DNA of 64,000 bases. It comes from Acanthococcus lagerstroemiae. Lineage: Eukaryota > Arthropoda > Insecta > Hemiptera > Eriococcidae. The notes beneath the pieces are model-generated. The model was not told the origin of the DNA. It saw only the letters and a list, made by a program, of their open reading frames with translations, and did no database searches. The stretch lies in the NCBI GenBank assembly GCA_031841125.1, contig CM063108.1:4633683-4697682 (forward strand), read 5' to 3'. This document shows, one piece after another, positions 53,401 to 63,592 of this stretch. The translations under genes were made by a program, and so were the position numbers. Every line of letters starts with the position of its first letter. The stretch's first letter is position 1.

Positions 53401-55442
53401 CGGCACAAAATATGTATATTTATACGACTACCAATCCAAAACAAGTAGAGCGGCAGAAATCTGTGGAAAGGACTTTGGTAAGACTAATTATAAATCCCTA
53501 CAAATCATCTCTAGGCGCAGTCAGGTTTCCCTTTATTTTTCGACCTTTCTCAGATCTTTCGGGACTGCATGAAAATTGGCGCCAAAAAATTCGGAAAGAC
53601 CTGAAAATTTCAGTTCGATCTGAAAACCGATAAATAGAATACCAACTCGAGAAAATGACAAATGTTTGCTCTCAATCTCCTTAGTGGCATTACGGAAGGT
53701 CGTATACAAAAAATAATTCCAGAATCGAATTCGGTGACCTTGAAACCTACTCGAGTATAATATCCAAATATGTCTATTATTCTACCGTAACATCCCTTTC
53801 GATGACACCTAAGAGGATTAGATCAAAAAGTTAACCCAAAAATCGGAAGCATTAGCGACCTTGAAAATCTAGAAATTAAGATCAGTTTTGAATTTCAAAC
53901 CTGATGAAAACAGAGAGTTGTCGAAATATTGTGTTCCTCTTTTAGCGAATGATCAAAATAATTTTGGGTGTTTTCGGCTTCGATATTTACTATACTTATT
54001 TACACTCTTTCACTGTTTGTTAATTTGTTAGACCTCCTTACCCCATTTTGGAGCTCCTCCCAGCCATCAATTCAGATCGTGGAGTCCAACAAATTCATAT
54101 TTAAAGTATATCCAAACTCCTATCCAAAATTTGTATCCCAATATTTTTAGCGTTATTACAGGCTATGAAAAAATAATTATCATAAGACATCAAAACTTCA
54201 CGTTATCCCATAACTGGGAACAGGGCCTCGTAGCACTTATTCGAGAAAAGTCACAAAATAAGGGACATCCTAATGTATATGCTAAGTATTTAACCCAAAA
54301 TTGCTCCATTTTTATACGATCTGTGAAGTGAACAGGTTATTTGGGGGCGAGGGGGGGGAGATCGAAATCTCGCGCTTATATACAACAGTTTCTGTGCAAT
54401 TCGTGATACGTACTTCAGTTTTGTGATGACCTGAGAATTTAGACAAGATGGTACTACAAGCGATTTTGTAACAAGCCTAAAATCGTGAGTTTTTCTACAA
54501 ATTCATTAGCTAGTCTATTTCGTGAATGGTACGAAAATGGTAGTACAATTTGCGAAGAATAGGAACAATTTTGGACTTGGTACGTCACACATATAGTTCT
54601 TGTGCATTAAGGTCGATTATATTTCACTGTAAGCATCTGTCTTTGGTGTATGGGCGTCGCCAAAATATTCTAGTACGGAATAACTATATTCTACAAGAGC
54701 AATCCATTTTCCTAGGAGTAAAAATGACTGTTTTTGGTCAAATAATGAGAGCCATCAACCGATATATTTTCAAGATTTAATTATTTTTATTCAGGCGTCA
54801 CTCACGCGGAAGAGTTGAATATAATGTATAACGTCGAAGGTCAAGATGAAAATCCAGAAGACTACGAATTTGGAGAAGAAATGATAACCAGATGGATTAA
54901 TTTCGTATATAGCGGGTAAATATGACTTTTGACGATGCACAATGTAGACAATATTCACGCGCCCTTTTCTCCAAATTTGATCGACTAAAAAAGGATTCCA
55001 ACTGATGCTTTGAATATTAAGTTACTGGGTGTCCACAGCTTAGAAAAGTGGGTTAGTGGCGGTTAGAACCTTTGGTTTAAAACAAGCACCATTCTTTTGG
55101 AAAATCGAAAACCAAAAAATAAATAAAAACGACAAAGTTACTAAATTACGAGTACATCGGTTTTTAATCTGGTATGCTTAAATGAATATAATATGTGGTT
55201 CTGACCCAGAGAAGAAAAAAACGTAGAGCGTTTAAACTGTACTTACGAGTTTGCATTGTTTCAAAAGGGATCCGGAAAAACCTTTTCCAATCAACACGAC
55301 CGTTTTTGGTTCTTGGAAACCTATGACTTCATCACGGATGGAATACCTTCATATAAAGAAAAATGGCTCAATGGAAGCAGATTACTTTAGAAATAATTAC
55401 GAATTTTGGAAGAAGATACCGATTTATAGTAAATATGCGTGA
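38412..55442 (+). CDS. Carboxylesterase B (paralogue of A), 9 exons
   Basis: Secreted serine hydrolase, same family as A. Exons: 38412-38597, 42845-42982, 49754-50087, 51173-51369, 52396-52558, 53057-53226, 53345-53477, 54795-54915, 55268-55442. All borders are AG and GT; the sum, 1617 bp, is 539 codons with no internal stop. Signal peptide about residues 1-19. The triad is Ser203 (GHSSG), Glu333 (TGEG) and His444 (GVTHAEE). The oxyanion motif is FGG, as in A. Five internal exons (138, 334, 197, 163 and 133 bp) and the last (175 bp) have the same length as in A; two are shorter by whole codons (170 against 188, 121 against 136). A's exons 1 and 2 are one exon here. Large introns 1 and 2 hold LINE and MITE debris. 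AATAAA near 55755 is the likely polyadenylation signal. No transcript evidence. Confidence 0.87.
38598..40065. other. Intron 1 of esterase B, first part
   Basis: No gene. A 12-G run near 38730. Degenerate repeat words (TTTGAATTGACTTTTTCTTA near 39740) recur at 41790, so the flanks of the LINE remnant are related to each other. Confidence 0.5.
40066..40730 (-). mobile_element. LINE remnant (RTE/CR1-like), internally deleted
   Basis: On this strand, 40720-40670 reads GEDQFGFRQGRGT, a reverse-transcriptase block. It then passes abruptly at about 40630 to a C-terminal KEFKYLGCLIT-like part, so the catalytic core is deleted. The remaining C-terminus (to about 40080) has frame breaks. Dead. Confidence 0.7.
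40731..42844. other. Intron 1 of esterase B, second part
   Basis: No gene. 41740-42060 repeats phrases seen at 39680-39990 (TTCACCTTTGAATT.ACTTTTTCT, GGGGAATCCCA/T), that is, an old duplicated repeat. Confidence 0.5.
42983..44036. other. Intron 2 of esterase B, first part
   Basis: No gene or clear repeat recognised. Confidence 0.4.
44037..44320. mobile_element. hAT-type miniature element with 8-bp duplication (one mismatch)
   Basis: Left end CAGTGTTGGATCCAGG, right end CTAAATCCGCGCCTG; the inverted ends match loosely, as is common for old hAT miniatures. Flanks are CTCGTATA at 44029-44036 and CTCGTACA at 44321-44328. Length 284 bp, non-coding. Confidence 0.75.
45118..48620 (-). mobile_element. 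RTE-like LINE, endonuclease deleted, interrupted by a DNA transposon
   Basis: Read on this strand: coiled coil (48608-48417), an RRM-like segment with KYSRKNNLIISGIP and AHRLP (48410-48230), then at about 48150 a jump to the linker after the endonuclease (48112-47879). Reverse transcriptase follows (RSTIDQIF at 47270, DFKKAFDTV near 46210, FADN at the catalytic block near 45940), then a C-terminal tail (RWRDEF, 45330-45150) and an AATAAATAAAT 3' tail at about 45120. The APE endonuclease is missing. The catalytic block is FADN rather than FADD. Several stops. Immobile. A 940-bp inverted-repeat element sits inside it. Confidence 0.8.
46298..47237. mobile_element. 940-bp DNA transposon with perfect 37-bp inverted ends
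   Basis: The left end starts GTGGCAGTTTCTATAAAAAG; 46298-46334 and the complement of 47201-47237 are identical over 37 bp. A 3-bp duplication AAA (TTT on the LINE strand) flanks it: removing the element plus one copy restores an uninterrupted reading with normal LINE spacing. No transposase frame. The superfamily is uncertain; 3-bp duplications suggest PIF/Harbinger or Zator types. Confidence 0.9.
48913..49033 (+). other. Exon-like open segment inside intron 2 of esterase B
   Basis: 121 bp open in one frame, coding about 40 residues with ordinary composition (WIYLTIAHAHFNM, DGPLWM). It is bounded by a pyrimidine-rich CCTCATCCACAG acceptor and a GTGCGT donor. It matches no esterase exon I know and no LINE part. 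It could be an alternative exon, a captured exon of another gene, or chance. Confidence 0.35.
49140..49640. repeat. Degenerate repeat in intron 2 of esterase B
   Basis: Words such as GAATTCAGCGACTCAGAAAATCC and CAGCGAGTTCAGTGG (each split by variation) place it in the dispersed GGTCGCTGAATTCG-type family. An 11-12-G run lies near 49320. Confidence 0.45.
50088..51172. other. Intron 3 of esterase B
   Basis: No gene. TCATATTTGATATCATTT occurs twice about 180 bp apart (near 50628 and 50808), showing a short tandem duplication. Confidence 0.5.
51370..52395. other. Intron 4 of esterase B
   Basis: Nothing recognised beyond A/T-rich DNA. Confidence 0.4.
53478..54794. other. Intron 7 of esterase B
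   Basis: 53640-54330 holds degenerate units with GAATTCGGTGACCTTGAAACC and TAGCGACCTTGAAAATC-like words, again the dispersed repeat family. No gene. Confidence 0.45.
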
Positions 55443-56100
55443 TTTATTTCATCATAAGTGTCTCTACATCACTTGTTGATAAATGTTAGTACTACAGGTA
55501 TCTACATACACCTTGTTCAAGTTGAACGAAATTTGCAAGAGGCACTTTTATTCACTGTAGCAGCTAAGTACATCAAAACTGGATTTCTAAGCGACCTTAC
55601 AGAGTATTAGTCGAAATACTTCGTCTTGAAGAAACATTTAAACCTTATTATAACGTAATAATCATTCGATAATTTCACGAATTACTTAGTGTCAGCCTGT
55701 ATTGTAAACATGCTCGTCGCTTGTCTTATAGACCCGCATAATTGCAATTTCAAAATAAAAATACATATTTTCATAAATACTTTAGTGGAGAAATTTGATA
55801 AAAAATTTCTTAACAACGAACAGAATTTCGAAGAAAATGCCGAAGTAAACTTCCTGATTAACTAAGGAGAAAGGTTATAACACCTCCTCAATGGTTTATT
55901 TCTCCCAAAATCTTGAACACTATTAAAATATGAAATAAGTTTCAAATGAAAATTCGTCAAACCGGAATTTTGGTATATACCAGAGAGCTTAGCCCCCTGG
56001 CAGCTGCCACTTTGCGGGCTGACCCCCATCAACTAACACAAGTGAAGCGAGTGTCGGTTCCCTACTCGATGCCACGCACCACTGAATCACTGAACCAGTT
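55443..56100. other. Downstream of esterase B
   Basis: AATAAA at about 55755 is a plausible polyadenylation signal. No gene. Confidence 0.45.
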
Positions 56101-56369
56101 CAGTGGCGCAACCAGGATTTTCCCAAAGGGGAGGCAACGTAAGATTTTCAAGGGGGAAAAAGTCAAAAATTGAGGGTTTTTTAAAAATCGCCAATATTAG
56201 AGGCCTATTTTATAAAAATGAAGGTAAAATTACTGCTCGAGCGAAAGTTTTTTGGAAAAACGTGTTTGAAAGTCGAAAAATTGCTCATTCTTGCATATTT
56301 TACATTCAATGTCAAATGCCTTGGGGGAGGCATTCGCCCCCTTCGCCCCCCCCCCTGGCTACGCCACTG
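56101..56369. mobile_element. hAT-type miniature element with perfect 8-bp duplication
   Basis: Ends CAGTGGCGCAACCAGG and CCTGGCTACGCCACTG (14 of 16 matching). AACCAGTT flanks it at 56093-56100 and 56370-56377. Length 269 bp. The terminus resembles that next to the dead hAT transposase gene at 16046 (CAGTGGCGGAGCTGGG). Confidence 0.92.
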
Positions 56370-56739
56370 AACCAGTTTATGTTGTTTCCATCCCGTAAGA
56401 TAACATCGTTGCTAGGCAAAATTACGATTTACAAAACTGATGATGATGTCATAGCTAAGCAACCCAGGGAAAATAATGATAATGATGCCATAAAAAAGTC
56501 AGCGTTGATGACGTCATCACACAGCTGGGGAGATTATAGCTAGAAAAGCATGGAATGCTCTATTTAAAAATAAAAATGAATAACAAAAATACTAAGAGCT
56601 ACAGTTTTAGACTCCAAGGTAACAACATGCCCTTGCTGTATTTATCGGGTAAGTAACCTCTGTCACGTGCGTTTTAATTGATCTTATATGTTTGTCTCCA
56701 TATGGAGATGAGAAATATACCTACGTCTCAAGACTCGTG

Positions 56740-57640
56740 TCTATCTTTATCAGTCGGGAAGGAAAGGTATAGCGGTCAGTAATATTCATATCGAGTACCT
56801 ACATCCCAAATCTCATGACTATCTTATGTTTATTTCAGTGTCTTTATATCTTATCAGTAGGGAAGGAGAAGGTAGCTATCAGTAATATTTTTATGGAGTA
56901 TGTCTTAAGTTTCATGTCTATTTTTTGTCTGTCTCCATGTCTATGTGTGTTATCAGCAATATTTAGATGTCTCATGTCTGCCTTTATGCCTCATTAATAG
57001 AAGAGGAGAATTTCAGGCTGTCTTAATATCGTATCAGTGGGAAAGGAAAGCAGCTATCGGTGATACTTATACTAGGTACGCCCGAAGTCTTATGTCTATC
57101 TTTATGTCTTATTAGCAGTGATGAAGATGGTAACTCGTCAGCCCCTGCAATTTTTTGAATTTTTCAAGTAGGCAACATGCTGGACGTTTTTTCCGTTGGA
57201 GGAGGAGGCGCAGACAGATATCATCTCTCTAACTGGAAACGTATTTTCCTCCTCAGGCAGACCAGTTATCTTCTCATTCACTACTGATAAGACATAAAGA
57301 CTGACATAAGACTTATCATATTAGTGTCCATGTTGGAGTGTGAGTGAACTTAGTGAATTCTGTATGTAAGCTGTACCAATTCACAATTTCTTCCTTCTGT
57401 AGTCTAGAGCGCTTTCGGCTGTTACATAACGACATTGATGTGGAGACAGATATAGAATAGGTATGAGACTTGAAGACTATCCGATATGAATATTAATTAA
57501 GACATTAAGACAACCTGAAATTCTCCTTCCCTATGATAAAACATAAGGACAGACATAAGACTTGTCAATATATTGCTGGTATAAGCGGAGGGGGGAATTT
57601 CAGGTGGAGATCAGCTACCTTCTCCTTCGTTACTAATCCT
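56740..57640. repeat. Foldback-like inverted repeat with internal subrepeats
   Basis: The left half carries direct subrepeats with TATCAGTAGGGAAGGAGAAGG, AGCTATCAGTAATATT and GTCTTATGTCTATCTTTATG words (each split by variation). The right half (57250-57635) carries the same words inverted: TACTGATAAGACATAAAG and CTGAAATTCTCCTTCCCTA. The centre is near 57180 and is GC-richer. No frame. It looks like a foldback transposon or a palindromic rearrangement. Confidence 0.65.
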
Positions 57641-58299
57641 ACAAAAGATTTATTAGAAAATACCTAGCATAATGGTAATTAGAATAAGATCCTTTTTAAT
57701 TTTACCAATAAGAGACAAATTAAGTTTGTATTTTACGGAAGTAAAACAGAAAAGACTTTTCAACCACCTATTTGCATCACAGGCGAAGTTCTTTCTACTC
57801 TAATCTTCACATCTTTTATTACTTTACAAAGAACGATTCTTGTATTAATATAATGAAATTTAGAAATATCATAAAACATCATTAAAACAAAATACTGTTC
57901 GCTGATTACTATGTTTTCAAGAAAATAATAAGAATAATAAAAATAGAAAGGAGACTCAACAGGGTATTTGCTTATCATAAAAACCCTAATGATGATGTTC
58001 TTGTTTGTCATATCATATCTGCTCCATAAACATTATAAAAAATTAGGAGGGAAAATAACCCTTTACAGGACCATATAAACATAGACCTTGTAGGGAGAAA
58101 AATAGTGTTTTCACATATTTGCTTCATTCACAAAGTAAACAAGAGATCCGAAATTTGGAGTGACTTCCCTGCAACCATGAAAGAACGTTCTGGCCCTTAA
58201 TAAAATTATACTCTCCTGAAATTCTAAATTATGCAATTCACCTTTCGGGTTGTCTAAATAGTATTATTCGGGAGACATACGGTCGTCTCATTTTGAAAC
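57641..58299. other. Intergenic, nothing recognised
   Basis: A/T-rich DNA without a supported gene or repeat. Confidence 0.4.
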
Positions 58300-59205
58300 T
58301 AAAAGGTGCATTTCGCTGTACCCCCCCATTTGAGGTACGGGGCTGAAACTTTTGTATTCGTTTGTATATCGTTTGTATACGTTTGTATAGCCCAAATTTT
58401 CGTTTGTATACATCCCCCTCCCCCGCTATATTGAAAAAACGTTGGGGGGGTACAGGGAAATGGTATACCCCCCCATTTGAGGTACGGGGCTGAAACTTTT
58501 GTATTCGTTTGTATATCGTTTGTATACGTTTGTATAGCCCAAATTTTCGTTTGTATACATCCCCCTCTCCCGCTATATTGAAAAAACGTTGGGGGGGTAC
58601 AGGGAAATGGTATACCCCCCCATTTGAGGTACGGGGCTGAAACTTTTGTATTCGTTTGTATATCGTTTGTATACGTTTGTATAGCCCAAATTTTCGTTTG
58701 TATACATCCCCCTCCCCCGCTACATTGAAAAAACGTTGGGGGGGTACAGGGAAATGGTATACCCCCCCTTTTGAGGTACGGGGCTGAAACTTTTGTATTC
58801 GTTTGTATATCGTTTGTATACGTTTGTATAGCCCAAATTTTCGTTTGTATACATCCCCCTCCCTCGATACATCGAAAAAACCTTGGGGTACAGGGAAATG
58901 GTCTACACTTATTTCCAATATTTAAGATACAGTGCTGAAACTTTTGTATTTGTTTGCATATGATTTGTATACGTTCCCGAAGTTTCGTTTGTATACATCC
59001 CCTCGTCCCGCTATATTAACAAAACGTTGGAGGGGGGGGGGGTACAGGTAAAGTGTGTCACCCATTTGAGGTAGGTAACTGAAACTTTGTGTATTCGTTT
59101 GTAGATCGTTTATTTACGTTTGTATATCCCACATTTTTGTTTGTATACATCTCTATCCCCCGCTAAATCGAAAAAACGTTAGGGGGCAGAAAGTGCACCC
59201 CCGCC
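58300..59205. repeat. 147-bp tandem array
   Basis: GGTACGGGGCTGAAACTTTT recurs at 58334, 58481, 58628 and 58775, exactly 147 bp apart, and the four units are nearly identical. Two further degenerate units follow to about 59200. Each unit contains four or five CGTTTGTATA words and a C7/G7 pair. Because 147 is 49 codons, a 226-codon frame opens on the - strand (58918-58238); I treat it as a product of the repeat, not a gene. Confidence 0.92.
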
Positions 59206-62200
59206 CCATTTGAGGCCCAACTCCAAAAATATAACATTCGATTCTTCAAACTTCTAAATTATTTTGTGAATCCGAGGAATGGAATCCCACCTCTAACCCC
59301 GAAAATCGAATCCTCATTTTTTTGGCCTGTAGAAATCTTTTTAGTGACCTTTTGCGTTTTTCAGTTGTAATCATTTGTGGGGTCTAATGGTTGAGTCCCG
59401 ATGAGCTGACCCCGCCCTCAACTCTGCAAATCAAACTCTCGATATTTCTGACGTGAAAAATGATTTTCGATTGTTTAAGTCTGTTGTGGTACCGAGGGTG
59501 GACCATCACCTCAACTCCGGAAGTCTAATTATCGATTTTTCAGGCTTGAACAATAATTTTCCGCGAACCCCTTATTTTGTTGATCGAAGTATTTTGTGGA
59601 TTCGACATGTGGACCCTCAACCCCAACTCCGAAAATCAAATTCTCGAATCTTCGGACTTCAATATTCATTTTTCGTGAACCTTTAATTTTTTTGAATAAA
59701 ATCTATTGTGGACTTGAGGGGTGAAGCCCGTCCTGAACTCTGAAAATCTAATTCTCGATTCTTCAAATTTCTGAATTATTTTACGTAAGCCTTCCCTTTT
59801 TTCAACTGATACATTTTCTACACGGGAAAAGTAGAGTCGCGCCCCCAACACCAAAAGAGTATATTTTCGAGTTTTCGTTGGTGAACTTTTTATTTATTTA
59901 TTTATTGAAATAATTCGTGGATCCGTGCGGTAGACCACACCCCACCTCCGGAAATCAAATTCTCGATTATAGATGTTGAAAAACAATTTTCCATAAACCC
60001 CTTATTTTTAATCGAGATCTTTTGTGGATCAAGGAATAACTCTCCTACCCACGACGAAAATCAAAAAAACTCGATTTTTCAGCTTCTCAAAGTTATTCTT
60101 GGAGAACGACTTATTTTTTCAATTCAAATAATACGTTAATCCTCTTTTAATAATTTACATTTGTTTTAATAATAGTTTGATTATAGCAGCAAGGCAATAA
60201 CACTCTCAGTAAATAAAAATAATAATATAGTATTGTGGACCCGATGGACTGTCTCCGCCCCCAACTCCGGAAATTGAATTCTCTATTTTGTCGGCTTAAG
60301 AAATAATTTTCCATGCTTATTTCTTTGTTCGCAGTATTTTGTGGACCCGAGGACGAGTGATCCGCCGCCCACAACTTCGAAAATCTAATTCTTGATTTTT
60401 CGATCGTCAGAAATATTTTTGGTGACCATTTTTGTATTTCAATTGAAATCTTTTATGGGGCCGGGGGGTCGACCACACCCCCAACTTGGAAGTCCAATTC
60501 TCGAATATTCAGGCTTTATAAATAATTTTCCGCGAACCTCTCATTTTGTTGATCGAAGCTTTTTGTGGATCAGACGGGTGCCCCCTCCCCATCCCCAACC
60601 CCCAATCACAAAAATATTATTTTCGATATTTTGGCCTTTAAAAGTAGGTATTGTTGCTATAATTTATTTTTCGGTTGAAATCTAATGTGGATTTGAGAGG
60701 TAAAACGCATCCCGAATTCCTGAAAATCTATCTCTCGATGCTTCAAACTTTGCAATTGTATTTAACTTCTTTTTGCGATTGATACATTCTGTAGACTTAA
60801 AAAGTAGACCCGTCCAAACCCTGAAAGTGTAATTATTGATTTTTCGGCCTTTAAAAAATTACTTTCGATGAACTGTTCATGTTTTCTATAGGACCAAAGG
60901 ATTGACACTGCTCCCAACTCCGGAAGTCTAATTCTTGATTCTTCAGTCTTCAACAATAGTTTTCTTTGGACCCTTTACTTTGTTAATCGATGTATTATGT
61001 GGATCAGAGGGCAGGATTCCTCGCCCCCAACTCCGGTCATGAAATTCTTGTTTGGTAGGTATTGAAAGCTGATTTTCCATAACTCTTCTATTGTTCGATC
61101 GAAATCATATGTAGACCCAAGGGATAGACCCCCCCCCCCCCCGTTGCCTGCTAAAATATAAATCTCGATTTTCCGGGCTTTCAGATTTATTCTTGATGAA
61201 ATGTTTATTTTTTCGATTCAAATCTATTGTGGTCCCGATGTGTTAACCCCACCTCCAACTCTGGAAATCAAATTCTCGATTTTTCTGACGTGAAAAATAA
61301 TTTTCGATGAACCCCCTTATTTTTCTGATCGAAGTCTTTGGTGGAGCCGCGGGGTGGTACCCCACCCGAACTCCGAAAATCTAATTCTCGATTTTTTGGC
61401 CTTTAGAAATATTTTTAGTGACCTTCTCCATTTTTCAGTTGTTATCATTTGCGGGGTCAAATGGTTCAGTTCCGATGGGTTAACCCGGCCCCAACCCTGG
61501 AAATCTAATACTCGATTTTTCTGACGTGAAAGATAATTTTCGGCGATCCCCTTATTTTTCTGATCGAAGTCTTTGTTGGACCCGAGGAGTGGAATCCCAC
61601 CCCAATTCCGAAAATCTAATTTTCGATTTTTTGCCCTTTAAAAATATTTTTCGCCTCTGGGAGTCTACTTCTCGATTTTTCAGTCTTGAACAATAATGTT
61701 CCGTGAACCTCTGTTTCGTTGGTCGAAGTATTTTGTGGATCTGATAGGTAAACCTACACCCGCAACTCCGAAAGTCTAATTTTCGATTTTGAATTATTAA
61801 ATTTTTTTTTTTTTTTTATAAAATCTATTGCGGACTTGAGGGGTGGAGCCCATCCTGAACTCCGGAAATCTAATTCTCGATTTTTCAACGTCTGAATTAT
61901 CTTTCATAAACCTCCTCTCATTTCGATTGCCACATTTTTTAGACTCGAAAGGTGGATTCTTGCCCTCAACAATTCTTGATTTTTCGGCCTTTAAAATTAT
62001 TTTTGATGAACGCTTCATTTCTCCGAGGGGTTGACCACACTCCCAACTTCGGACATTTGTCTCGATTTTTCAGGCTTGAACGACGATTGTCTGTGAACCT
62101 CTTATTTTGTTAATCGAAGTGTTTTGTGGATCTGAGGGGTAAACCCTCACCCTAACCCCAGAAATCTAATTCTCGATTTTCAGCCTCTCAAATTTATTCC

Positions 62201-63592
62201 TGGTGATTGTTTATTTTTTCAATTGAAATCTTATGTGAGACCGAAGAGTTGACCCCACCCCAGACTTGGAAATTAAAATCTCGATTTTTCAGGCTTAAAA
62301 ATCATTTTTTGCTAAACTTATATTTATGTTGGATCAGAGTCTTTTATGGATCCAAGGGGTGGACCCCCACTTACACGCCGAAAATCTACAGGCTTGAAAA
62401 ATTGTTTTCCGTAAAACCATAGTTGTTGTATTAAGCCTCCTGTGGACTCGAAGGGTGGTGCCCCCACCCACAAGTCCGAACATTCTAATTCACGAATTTT
62501 CGGCCTATAAAAATATTTTTGGTAACCTTTTTATTTTTTCAATTCGTAGATTTTTGGGGGCTGAGGAGTGCACCCCGCTCCCAATTCTGTGAATCTAATT
62601 CATGATTTTCCGTCTTGAACAGTACTTTTCCGCGAACCCCTTATTTTGTCGATCTAACTAATTTGTGCATCTAAGGGGTGGACCCCACTCCCAACTCCGA
62701 AAATCAAATTCTCGATTTTTCAGACTTAAGAAATAATTCTCCTTGAAACTCTTTTGTTCTGATCGGAAGTGTTTTGTGGACCCGAGGAGTAGAATTCTCA
62801 ATTTTTCGGTCTTTAAAAATATTTTTGGAGACCTTTTTATTTTTTCAATTGGGATCTTTCGTGCAGCCGTTTATCTACTTTAAACACTATTTTTCGATAA
62901 ATGTGACCGTCCAAATTAAAAGGGCACGTCGGTCCAAAACATTAATTTTACAGGAGACACTTAAAGATTCAAACGGGAATCTCGAGAACGCGATAGCCTA
63001 TAGACGTCCACTCTTGCGCTCTATCACTTTTGCTTTTTCGAGTTCAGAGACTCACAGTGTTAAACAGTACTCTTTGACCTACCAAAATCGAACATAATCT
63101 CAAAGTCGATTTTTTTTTGGACCGAAGTGCCCTTTCAGTATGGACAGTCACAAATTTTTTTTTCCATCTAATTGTTTTGGTGATCCGATGGTGGACACCC
63201 GCCTCAGGCGTTGAAAATTTAATTCTCGATTCTTCAGAATTTAATGCTTATTCTTCGAGTAGTTTTTATTTTCACGATCTGAATCTTTTGTGGACTCGAG
63301 AGGTGACCCCTTTTTTCCCGGTTGTTCGAATTTTGAAACTTATGTTTCATAAACTTGATTATTTGTTTCGATCAGTAGTTTTGTGAAGCCAAGAGATAGA
63401 TTGTCGCCCCAGCTTTGAAAATTTAACTATAGATTTTTCGGATCTGGTTGAACTTTTTATTTTTCCTATTTCATCTTTCATGAGTTGGATGGGTGTCCCC
63501 CACCTCCAACTTCGAAAATCTGTTTCTCAATTTTCGAGACTTTATTGGCGACCCTCTGTGAATTGAAATCTCATGTGGATAAGTAATTGAGC
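59206..63592. repeat. Satellite-like array of about 110-125-bp monomers
   Basis: Monomers contain AAATCTAATTCTCGATTTTT, a GATCGAAGTATTTTGTGGA-like part and a GAGGGGTGGACCCC-like part with a C-rich end. They recur throughout, for example near 61263, 61376, 61500 and 61612. Roughly three to four dozen diverged monomers are present. Monomer types differ (CAGGCTTGAA, GGCCTTTAAAAATA and CTGACGTGAAAAATA versions). A non-repeat segment of about 250 bp interrupts it at about 62865-63115. Confidence 0.88.

Noticed and set aside
58238..58918. 226-codon minus-strand frame as a protein gene
   Set aside because: It exists only inside the 147-bp tandem array and degenerates with it; kept as a finding, not as a gene.
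58300..63592. CRISPR array
   Set aside because: Units are head-to-tail without unique spacers, in eukaryotic DNA.
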